From an uncultured Eubacteriales bacterium (lineage in GTDB: Bacteria > Bacillota > Clostridia > UMGS1810): a stretch of DNA of 14,517 nucleotides. Made by a program: the position numbers and the translations under genes. The stretch covers positions 1 through 14,517 of the forward strand of contig USKN01000025.1 in NCBI GenBank assembly GCA_900555295.1, read 5' to 3'. Positions 7,950 through 13,916 of the stretch are shown here, one piece after another. Below the pieces are notes generated by a model, which searched no databases, was not told where the DNA came from, and saw nothing but the letters and a program-made list of their open reading frames with translations. Numbering within the stretch: the stretch's first letter is position 1; each line of letters starts with the position of its first letter.

Positions 7950-8750
7950 TTAAAGCGAAATATCAAATAAATTTGCTGCGTTTTTGGCAAGAATATTAAT
8001 TCGTTCCTGCTCGGTTAAGTCAAGATTCATAAAGCGCTGTATCTCTTTGTCGGGGTCCCACATAGGGTAGTCGGTGCCGAATAAAACCTTGTCCGTTCCG
8101 TACATTCTGATATAATCTGTTGCTGTTTTTTTATCCAATGCAAACAATGATGATGATGTGTCAACATATAAATTGGGGCATTGCTGCAGTATTTTAACCG
8201 CCTCATCCCAAAGCGAATATCCGCCGAGGTGCGCACCTATTATAATTAAATCGGTATAAATATCGAGTATGGGCAGCAACCTGTTGGGGTTTGAGTTATC
8301 GTATCTTGAATCACCCGTGTGCATAAGAATGGGTAAATGCTTTTTTTCGCATATTTCATATATTTTAAGACAGCGAAAATCGTCAATTTTAAAGCCCTGT
8401 ATATCGGGGTGAAGCTTTACGCCTTTTAACCCGAGAGATATTAATTCCTCAACGTCACGCAATATATCATCGCTTTCGGGGTGGAGTGTTCCAAGTCCCG
8501 TCATTTTTCCGCTATTTTGTTTAACGGTTTCGGAAATAAAACGGTTAATGGACGACACTTGTTTGGGTGCTGTTGCAACCGATTGAACAATAAAATGCGA
8601 TATACCGGCTTTGCTCCCGAGTTCATTAAGCGTACTTACTTTCCCGTCGCAGAGCATACCGATGTCATAAAAATTCCCTGTTGCCTGTGCTGCTTTAACT
8701 GCAATTTTATCGGGATAAATATGGCAATGAGCGTCAATAATTGTATACAT
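7950..8750 (-). CDS. Amidohydrolase-2 family TIM-barrel metal-dependent hydrolase
   Basis: A 266-residue protein of the amidohydrolase-2 (ACMSD-like) family. Metal and active-site residues are in the usual order: H8 and H10 in IDAHCH, the KLHPD strand, LMHTGD, IIGAHLGG and D227 in FGTDYPMW. Relatives act as decarboxylases or hydrolases; the substrate cannot be read from the sequence. I chose ATG 8750, which has AGAGG 8 nt upstream, over TTG 8756, which would leave only about 2-3 nt. It has its own promoter at 8807-8835 and is followed 18 nt later by the MBL gene, so the two form a small transcription unit, possibly also reached from the rhamnosidase gene. Confidence 0.9.
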   Translation of the reverse strand: MYTIIDAHCHIYPDKIAVKAAQATGNFYDIGMLCDGKVSTLNELGSKAGISHFIVQSVATAPKQVSSINRFISETVKQNSGKMTGLGTLHPESDDILRDVEELISLGLKGVKLHPDIQGFKIDDFRCLKIYEICEKKHLPILMHTGDSRYDNSNPNRLLPILDIYTDLIIIGAHLGGYSLWDEAVKILQQCPNLYVDTSSSLFALDKKTATDYIRMYGTDKVLFGTDYPMWDPDKEIQRFMNLDLTEQERINILAKNAANLFDISL

Positions 8751-8806
8751 AACCAAAACCTCTTTTCTGTTTTTGTAAACACATATATGTTTTATGTGAT
8801 AAATAC

Positions 8807-8835
8807 ATTATATTGCATTATTCGCTCATTTACAA
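8807..8835 (-). promoter_or_regulatory. Promoter for the amidohydrolase-MBL unit
   Basis: Read on the minus strand, TTGTAA (8835-8830) and a perfect TATAAT (8812-8807) are separated by 17 bp. The leader is about 50 nt and contains a perfect 10-bp palindrome, ACATATATGT (8781-8790), flanked by CACAT/ATGTG. The 178-bp region between the rhamnosidase stop and the amidohydrolase start has no further gene and no convincing GC-rich terminator. Confidence 0.65.
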
Positions 8836-8872
8836 CAGTATTTGAGGATATTCTATAGATATGTCAAATTTA

Positions 8873-8918
8873 AGCCGATTTTGTGTTTTGTTTTTTATTA
8901 TTTATTATGCCGATTTTT
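8873..8918. repeat. Direct repeat of GCCGATTTT in the amidohydrolase upstream region
   Basis: GCCGATTTT occurs at 8874-8882 and again at 8909-8917, a distance of 35 bp. On the minus strand each reads AAAATCGGC, the first copy continuing as AAATCGGCT. They lie upstream of the amidohydrolase promoter and directly after the rhamnosidase stop. The same AAATCGGCT occurs in the dyad at the TetR promoter (11564-11572). Confidence 0.45.
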
Positions 8919-8928
8919 ATTTTTTATA

Positions 8929-11436
8929 TTATAAATTATACTTACCCGAACCCAAATTTACTTTTTTCCCGTCGGGGTAAATGAATTCGGCCTGTGCACC
9001 CGCGGGTATTTCAACACGGTAATTTATTTTGTTTCCGTCATATTCCCATCCCGACGATATGCTGCCGTACATTGTTTCAACACTTGCTTTTGCATATTTA
9101 AGTTTTTTGTTTGGAATAGGCTTAATAATAATTTTTCTGTAACCGGGGTTGTTTTCATCGTAATTAATTCCGGCACATTTTGTATAAAGCCAATCGGCTA
9201 TAGCTCCGTATGCATAATGGTTGTATGAGTTCATTTTTGCGCTCCAAAAACTGCCGTCGGGTTTTATTCCGTCCCAATGTTCCCATATTGTTGTGGCACC
9301 TTTGCTTACAGAGTACAGCCACGACGGATATTCTCTTTGCAATACAAGTTCGTATGCAAGGTCGGCGCGTCCGTTTTCGGTAAGCGCGTGGCAAAGATAC
9401 GGTGTTCCCACAAAGCCTGTTGTAAGTTTATTGCCGTTTTGCTCAACCAATTCGGCAAGACGTTTTATTGCATAGTCTTTTTTATCGGTCATATCAAAAA
9501 AGAGTGCAAGCGCATACGCTGTTTGAGAATCTTCCGTTAACCGCCCGTTGGGGGTTATGTATTCTTTTATAAATTCTTCGCGTACTTTTTTGCTCATATC
9601 TGAATAATACTGTGCTTTATCGTCTTTTCCCAAAACTTTTGCTACCTTTGACGTTAATTTTGCCGAGTGAGCGTAAAATATTCCGGCTATAAAATCGGGT
9701 GATGTTTTACCTATATACGAACCGTCAAATGAGTCTATAGCAAGCCAATCTCCATAATGTAAATCTCCTTCCCATAAATATTCCTTATCGCCGAAACGGT
9801 GCATATATTCAACCCAATCGCACATACTTTCAAATTGCTTTTCAAGTATGCGTTTGTCGTTAAATGCACGGTATATTTCCCATGGGCAAATGGTTGCCGC
9901 GTCCGACCACGCTGCCGAATTTCTGCCCTCCCACTCAATATCGGCTTTCTTGTTTACATTGGGTACAACCATAGGCACACCCCATTTTTTGGATTGGTCA
10001 AGCCTTAAATCGGTAAGCCACTTTTCAAAAAGCGGTGCAACATTGTAATTCAATGCGGCGGTTTTTATAAATACTTGTGCATCACCCGTCCAGCCGAGTC
10101 TTTCATCTCGTTGGGGGCAGTCGGTAGGTATGTCAACAAAATTGCCCTTTTGTCCCCAAATAACATTTTTGTATAATTGGTTTAAATCTTTGTCGGAACA
10201 TTCAAATGTGCCTGTGCGTTTAAAATCGGTGTGTATAACAAGTCCTTTAAAGTTTTCGGGTTTTATTTCTGCGGGGTATTCGTCAATGCGAACATATCTA
10301 AATCCCTCAAATGTCATATGCGGGTGATAACATTCCTTTTCGCCGCCCTTTAATATGTATTCCACGTGATTTTTTGCACTGCGCATATTTTCGGTATAAA
10401 AGTTTCCGTCTTTATCGAGTACCTCCGCAAAACTTAGTATTACCCTGTCGCCCTCTTTGCCGCTTACGTTAAACTCAACCCAGCCTACCATATTTTGCCC
10501 AAAGTCAATAACCGTTTCGCCTTTTGGAGTATTAAATATTTCTTTTGGAGATAAAGTTTGAGTAATTTTAACGCTTTCGTGCTGTTGTGCCGATATATTC
10601 TTTGGCGTACAGTCAAGAAGTTTTACATTGTGCTCACCGCCCGCAAAAACCTTTTTTTCATACGACGCGTCGTATGTTTCGCCGTCGTAAATTTGAGATG
10701 TAATATATGCACTGTTGTCATATTCCCAGCTCTCGTCTGTTTTTACAATAACATTTGCATTGCCGTTACCCGTGAGTTCGCAAATTTGCATATATGCGGC
10801 AAGATAATCGGTATGAATATTTGTGCGCCCCGAAAGCCTTCCTCTGCACCAGCCGTCGGCAACGGTTATACATATTTCGTTTTCGCCGTCAATTAAATTT
10901 TGGGGGATATATGTTTGATACAGCAAATGCTTGCGGTAGGATGTGTAACCGGGTGTAAGCCAACTGTCGCCGACGCGTTTTCCGTTAAGCGTTATTTCGT
11001 AGTTACCCAATGCGGTTGCATAAATTCTTACAGGATTATTTGTTTGTTTGTAAATAAATTTTTTTCTGAAAACGGGGCAGTGTTCGGTTTTTTCCTGCTC
11101 TGTTGTAATCCATTTTGCCTGCCAAGGTGTGTCGATTAAAGCCGTTTCAAAAAAGCTTTCCGTCCAATCTGAAACATTGCCGTAATTATCCCACACACGT
11201 ACGCGCCATATATACCGTGTAAACGGTTTAATTTTGTTTTCGGTGTATGTAATGTTTGTGCATATATCGGAATTAATTTTCCCCGAGCTCCATAAACCGC
11301 ATATTTCTATTTCATAAGCGGTTTGCAAAACGTTTGTTTTGTCACTTTTAATTTTCCACGAAAAGCGGGGGCTCTTTTCATCGGTTCCTACAAGTTCGCT
11401 TCTGTATTCACATAATAAATCGTAGCATTTAAGCAT
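8929..11436 (-). CDS. GH78 alpha-L-rhamnosidase, cytoplasmic
   Basis: An 835-residue inverting glycosidase that removes terminal alpha-L-rhamnose. Domain order is standard for GH78: an Fn3-like N-terminal domain (about 1-105), the rhamnosidase N-terminal beta domain (about 125-280), the concanavalin-like domain (about 285-387, with IDFGQNMVGW), the (alpha/alpha)6 catalytic barrel (about 400-740) and a C-terminal beta domain. The catalytic motif DERLGWTGD carries E445 and D452, and E719 in TIWEHWDG is the probable general base. No signal peptide is seen, so it should act on imported rhamnosides such as flavonoid glycosides or pectin fragments. TTGGAG lies 9 nt before the ATG. It is divergent from the broken TetR gene, and no transporter or rhamnose isomerase/kinase gene is nearby. 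Confidence 0.95.
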   Translation of the reverse strand: MLKCYDLLCEYRSELVGTDEKSPRFSWKIKSDKTNVLQTAYEIEICGLWSSGKINSDICTNITYTENKIKPFTRYIWRVRVWDNYGNVSDWTESFFETALIDTPWQAKWITTEQEKTEHCPVFRKKFIYKQTNNPVRIYATALGNYEITLNGKRVGDSWLTPGYTSYRKHLLYQTYIPQNLIDGENEICITVADGWCRGRLSGRTNIHTDYLAAYMQICELTGNGNANVIVKTDESWEYDNSAYITSQIYDGETYDASYEKKVFAGGEHNVKLLDCTPKNISAQQHESVKITQTLSPKEIFNTPKGETVIDFGQNMVGWVEFNVSGKEGDRVILSFAEVLDKDGNFYTENMRSAKNHVEYILKGGEKECYHPHMTFEGFRYVRIDEYPAEIKPENFKGLVIHTDFKRTGTFECSDKDLNQLYKNVIWGQKGNFVDIPTDCPQRDERLGWTGDAQVFIKTAALNYNVAPLFEKWLTDLRLDQSKKWGVPMVVPNVNKKADIEWEGRNSAAWSDAATICPWEIYRAFNDKRILEKQFESMCDWVEYMHRFGDKEYLWEGDLHYGDWLAIDSFDGSYIGKTSPDFIAGIFYAHSAKLTSKVAKVLGKDDKAQYYSDMSKKVREEFIKEYITPNGRLTEDSQTAYALALFFDMTDKKDYAIKRLAELVEQNGNKLTTGFVGTPYLCHALTENGRADLAYELVLQREYPSWLYSVSKGATTIWEHWDGIKPDGSFWSAKMNSYNHYAYGAIADWLYTKCAGINYDENNPGYRKIIIKPIPNKKLKYAKASVETMYGSISSGWEYDGNKINYRVEIPAGAQAEFIYPDGKKVNLGSGKYNL

Positions 11437-11470
11437 ATATAATCACTCCAATTTTATATTTATAATAAAA

Positions 11471-11500
11471 ATTATAGCAAAAAGCGTGTGTAAATAACAG
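11471..11500 (-). promoter_or_regulatory. Probable promoter of the rhamnosidase gene
   Basis: On the minus strand a perfect -10 box TATAAT (11476-11471) is preceded, 18 bp away, by only a weak -35 match, CTGTTA (11500-11495). A poor -35 fits a promoter that needs an activator, but this is inference. The -10 box is half of a 6-bp dyad, TATAAT-AAAA-ATTATA (11461-11476). The 184-bp region 11437-11620 also holds the TetR promoter and no further gene. Confidence 0.5.
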
Positions 11501-11558
11501 GGCATATTTTACGTTTTAAAGGGCGGATTTTATTATAATACTTTAGTACCCGAAACAG

Positions 11559-11597
11559 TTGGCAAATCGGCTGTATCATATTATAATATTGCTGATT
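11559..11597 (+). promoter_or_regulatory. TetR gene promoter overlapped by a 33-bp dyad (candidate TetR operator)
   Basis: TTGGCA (11559-11564), a 17-bp spacer and TATAAT (11582-11587) form a strong promoter for the regulator gene. A dyad centred on 11581 covers 11565-11597: 12 of 16 positions in the two half-sites match, with outer arms AATCGGC and GCTGATT. It overlaps the spacer and the whole -10 box, the expected place for an autorepressor site. The symmetry is seen directly; its use by the TetR protein is inference. Confidence 0.65.
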
Positions 11598-11620
11598 GAT
11601 GTTTAGTTTGCGGAGGGTTT

Positions 11621-12252
11621 ATGAAACAGCAGGATACAAAAAACAAAATTATTGAAAAAGCATTGGAATTGTTTTCAAAAAACGGTTACGATTCGGTAAG
11701 TGTTGCACAAATTGCAGAGGCGGTGGGTATTAAAGCATCGTCGCTTTATAATCATTTTTCGTGTAAACAGGCAATTTTTGACGCTATTGTAGAAAATACA
11801 GCCGTTCAATACCAAAAATATACCGATGAGATTAATATTCATATACAAGATGTAAAAAAGGACATTGATGTTTTTCAAACATAACATATGATGCCCTTAT
11901 ACAAAAAGTACGCCAAATATTTTTGTATTCCATGCATAATAAGGCAACAAGCAGTTTTAGACGTATGATGACAATTGAGCAATTCAGGTCGTTAAAACTT
12001 GCTCAATTATATTCCGAAAGATATATCGACCGAATTGTTGCGTATCATTCAAATATATTTGACAAGCTTATTAAGGCGGGTGAGCTTAAAGCCGAAAATG
12101 CGGATGCGCTTGCGCTTATGTATACCGCACCCGTTATATCTTTACTCGGCATATGCGACAGGCAACCCGAAAGAGAGCAGGAATGTTTAAATAAATTAGA
12201 AGAACACGTTCGCCTGTTTTACCGTACTTTCAGGCAAAATTATATAAGCTGA
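11621..12252 (+). pseudogene. TetR/AcrR-family regulator interrupted by a frameshift
   Basis: The N-terminal 87 codons (11621-11884) encode a typical TetR helix-turn-helix domain: the helix KNKIIEKALELFSKNGYDSVSVAQIAEAVGI followed by ASSLYNHF and K-QAIFDAI. They end at TAA 11882-11884. The ligand-binding half continues in the -1 frame from 11869 to the TGA at 12250-12252, with ITYDALIQKVRQIF, RRMMTIEQF and LYSERYID. Joined, they give about 210 residues, the normal length. In-frame stops at 11866-11868 and 11882-11884 confine the shift to about 11869-11884, which contains the T5 run 11871-11875; one extra T would restore the frame. This is either a real inactivating deletion or a sequencing error. 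GGAGG precedes the start. The gene is divergent from the rhamnosidase and its likely regulator. Confidence 0.88.
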
Positions 12253-12300
12253 ACATAAAAAAGATTTTTAAAAAATATGCAAAAAAAGCAGAAAAAAGTA

Positions 12301-12329
12301 TTGACATACTAATAATGATGTGGTATAAT
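12301..12329 (+). promoter_or_regulatory. Consensus promoter of the tRNA-Asp gene
   Basis: TTGACA (12301-12306) and TATAAT (12324-12329) are both perfect with a 17-bp spacer. The tRNA 5' end lies 18 nt past the -10 box, so the 5' leader is only about 10 nt. This is usual for highly expressed stable RNA genes. Confidence 0.92.
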
Positions 12330-12347
12330 ATTACTGTTGTTGTCAAT

Positions 12348-12424
12348 GGCGCAGTAGTTCAGTTGGTTAGAACGCCAGCCTGTCACGCTGGAGGTCGAGG
12401 GTTCGAACCCCTTCTGCGTCGCCA
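12348..12424 (+). tRNA. tRNA-Asp (anticodon GTC)
   Basis: A 77-nt gene with encoded CCA. The acceptor stem GGCGCAG/CTGCGTC has one G-T wobble. The D arm contains AGTTGGTTAGA, the anticodon arm is CCAGC-CTGTCAC-GCTGG with GTC at 12382-12384, and the T arm contains GGTTCGAACCC. The discriminator base is G73 (12421), as required for tRNA-Asp. It reads GAC and GAT codons. It is a single-gene transcription unit with its own promoter and terminator; no 3'-end duplication or integrase is present to suggest an integration site. Confidence 0.98.
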
Positions 12425-12457
12425 AAAATCCGTATACTGTTGTGTGCGGATTTTTTT
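12424..12457 (+). terminator. Terminator of tRNA-Asp
   Basis: A 14-bp stem (12424-12437 with 12442-12455, including two G-T pairs) closes a TGTT loop and runs into T7. It begins with the last base of the encoded CCA, so the primary transcript is short. Confidence 0.93.
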
Positions 12458-12487
12458 ATTGTATATATTTGCTACACCCTCATTATA

Positions 12488-12564
12488 AAAACAGATATCG
12501 CTACAGAACCGACCTTTAAACCGTTTTATTTTTTTGGTCGTATCACTGCAGCGATATCTGTTTT
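12488..12564. repeat. 77-bp nested inverted repeat between tRNA-Asp and the membrane protein gene
   Basis: AAAACAGATATCGCT (12488-12502) is matched perfectly by its reverse complement at 12550-12564. After one mismatch, CAG/CTG adds three more pairs. Inside lies a second short stem, CGACC/GGTCG (12510-12514 and 12536-12540), with an AT-rich loop. On the minus strand the outer stem is followed by TTTTTAT, so it can serve as the terminator of the membrane protein/rsmE transcript, though it is larger than needed. A small non-autonomous element or structured RNA is an alternative. The rest of 12458-12588 contains nothing else I can support. Confidence 0.7.
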
Positions 12565-12588
12565 AAAAATACTGTTATGAAAAAAATA

Positions 12589-13029
12589 TTATTTTTCAGA
12601 TGATTTAAATGTATGATACACAAGTGAAATTATAAGATAAATCACATCAACAACAGCTGTTGCAAACATTACATATTGTGTTACAAAAAACTTTTCTATG
12701 CCGTTTATTCCTCTTAAAAAGAACGGAACGCCGAGCATACTTAAAAATGCAAAGCTCATAACATATGCAAAAACGGCAAACTCGGTGTAAAGTACGTCTT
12801 TTTTTGCCGATACAAATGTAAGTACAATTGCGCCTATAAGCATAATAGCCGAAATAACACCGCACATTGTTCTTGAAAATACAAATGACGACATTGTGCC
12901 TTTAAGTCCCGTATATATTAAAAGTAACACAAGTCCCGTGCATATTGATACTGTTGTGGAAACCAACATTAGATTTGTGTGTTTTAAAGCCATAATATTT
13001 TTATTGATTTTCTTTTCGTTTTTAGACAT
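12589..13029 (-). CDS. Small four-helix membrane protein, function unknown
   Basis: A 146-residue protein I do not recognise. A charged, Lys-rich N-terminus (1-17) is followed by four hydrophobic segments at about 21-42, 54-75, 83-105 and 116-138, and a short charged tail HTFKSSEK. Few polar residues lie inside the helices; D128 in the fourth helix and E83 at the start of the third are the exceptions. No catalytic motif or signal peptide is seen. AAGGAG lies 11 nt before the ATG, inside the 27-bp gap after rsmE, so it is almost certainly transcribed with rsmE. That position gives no firm clue to its role. Confidence 0.82.
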   Translation of the reverse strand: MSKNEKKINKNIMALKHTNLMLVSTTVSICTGLVLLLIYTGLKGTMSSFVFSRTMCGVISAIMLIGAIVLTFVSAKKDVLYTEFAVFAYVMSFAFLSMLGVPFFLRGINGIEKFFVTQYVMFATAVVDVIYLIISLVYHTFKSSEK

Positions 13030-13056
13030 ATTTTTTTATTCTCCTTGTTATTTGTG

Positions 13057-13791
13057 TTACCAATCGCCGAGTTCGTACATTACGGCAGTGCTTACCGCTA
13101 TAGGAGCCGTTTCGGTTCTCAATATACGCGGACCCAATGTAACAATGTTTATGTTATTTTTATCGGCAAGTTCTGTTTCGGTTTTATCAAATCCGCCCTC
13201 GGGTCCTATTATTATATTAATATTTGTTTTATTTGTTTGTTTTAAAACCGATTTTATGCTTAAATTTTGCTCATTTTCATATGCAAGTATATTAAGCGCA
13301 TTTTCATCGTCCGAAATTTTTTTTATAATATCACTATACTTTGACGGCGGTAAAACTTTTGGTATTATTCCGCGTGTGCTTTGCTTTGCGGCCTGTTCGG
13401 CAATTTTTTGCCAGCGTATACGTTTTTTTTCGCTGTCTTTAAGTTTAACAACGGTACGCATTGTTTCAACGGGAACAAACGCATTTACCCCAAGCTCAAC
13501 GCATTTTTGTATAATATATTCCATTTTATCCGCTTTTGGTATACCCTGATACAGTGTTATGTTAAGCGGACTTTCGCAAGCGCTTTTATGCTTTGAAAGT
13601 ATATTGCATAATACCGCATCTTTTTTTATGTCGGATATACGGCATATATAGTCGTTTCCGCATCCATCGCATATGCAAATATCGTCGCCGCATTTTAAAC
13701 GCAAAACTTTTGTAATATGCAAAACATCATCACCGAGTATGGTAATATTGTCGTATGCAATGCAAGATGCGTCGGTAAAAAATCTATGCAT
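13057..13791 (-). CDS. rsmE: 16S rRNA (uracil-1498-N3)-methyltransferase RsmE
   Basis: A 244-residue SPOUT-class methyltransferase that modifies U1498 of 16S rRNA in the assembled 30S subunit. The N-terminal PUA-like domain starts with MHRFFTD and contains HITKVLRLKCGD. The SAM-binding trefoil-knot motifs are intact: IGPEGGF at about 195-201 and LGPRILRTETA at 219-229. The conserved RWQKIAEQAAKQSTR segment is also present. Length is typical. AAGGAAGG lies about 10 nt before the ATG. It follows prmA on the same strand, a common arrangement in Clostridia (dnaJ-prmA-rsmE), but has its own candidate promoter. Confidence 0.96.
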   Translation of the reverse strand: MHRFFTDASCIAYDNITILGDDVLHITKVLRLKCGDDICICDGCGNDYICRISDIKKDAVLCNILSKHKSACESPLNITLYQGIPKADKMEYIIQKCVELGVNAFVPVETMRTVVKLKDSEKKRIRWQKIAEQAAKQSTRGIIPKVLPPSKYSDIIKKISDDENALNILAYENEQNLSIKSVLKQTNKTNINIIIGPEGGFDKTETELADKNNINIVTLGPRILRTETAPIAVSTAVMYELGDW

Positions 13792-13834
13792 TAATATTCT
13801 GCCTTCCTTAAAAATGATTTATTACACTTCTACT

Positions 13835-13865
13835 ATTATAACACACCTACCATATGGTTCGTCAA
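13835..13865 (-). promoter_or_regulatory. Candidate rsmE promoter with a palindrome in the spacer
   Basis: On the minus strand TTGACG (13865-13860) and a perfect TATAAT (13840-13835) are separated by 19 bp, slightly long for sigma-A. The spacer holds a perfect 10-bp palindrome, ACCATATGGT (13849-13858), which could be a regulator site. The 125-bp gap between prmA and rsmE shows no strong terminator after prmA, so rsmE may also be read from upstream. Confidence 0.55.
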
Positions 13866-13916
13866 GTCTTATTTTAAACTATTGTATAAATGTGTAAAAA
13901 ATATTAATGATTTCTA

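Noticed and set aside
8757..8928. A Rho-independent terminator after the rhamnosidase gene.
   Set aside because: Only AT-rich sequence and a direct repeat are present; no stable hairpin followed by T residues on the minus strand was found.
11854..11860. A dnaX-type slippery heptamer A-AAA-AAG in the correct zero frame inside the TetR gene, suggesting programmed -1 frameshifting to the downstream half.
   Set aside because: After a -1 slip here the next codons are GGA CAT TGA, so translation stops at 11866-11868 before reaching the second half. The shift that joins the halves must lie further downstream, where no good heptamer exists.
12348..12424. tRNA-Asp as an integration site for a mobile island.
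   Set aside because: No integrase gene and no duplicate of the tRNA 3' end were seen, and both flanks are ordinary chromosomal genes.
12896..13549. A 217-codon open frame on the plus strand.
   Set aside because: It lies antisense to rsmE and the membrane protein gene, whose motifs, start sites and ribosome binding sites are clear. The translation is low complexity, rich in Phe, Ser and Ile, as expected for a shadow frame.
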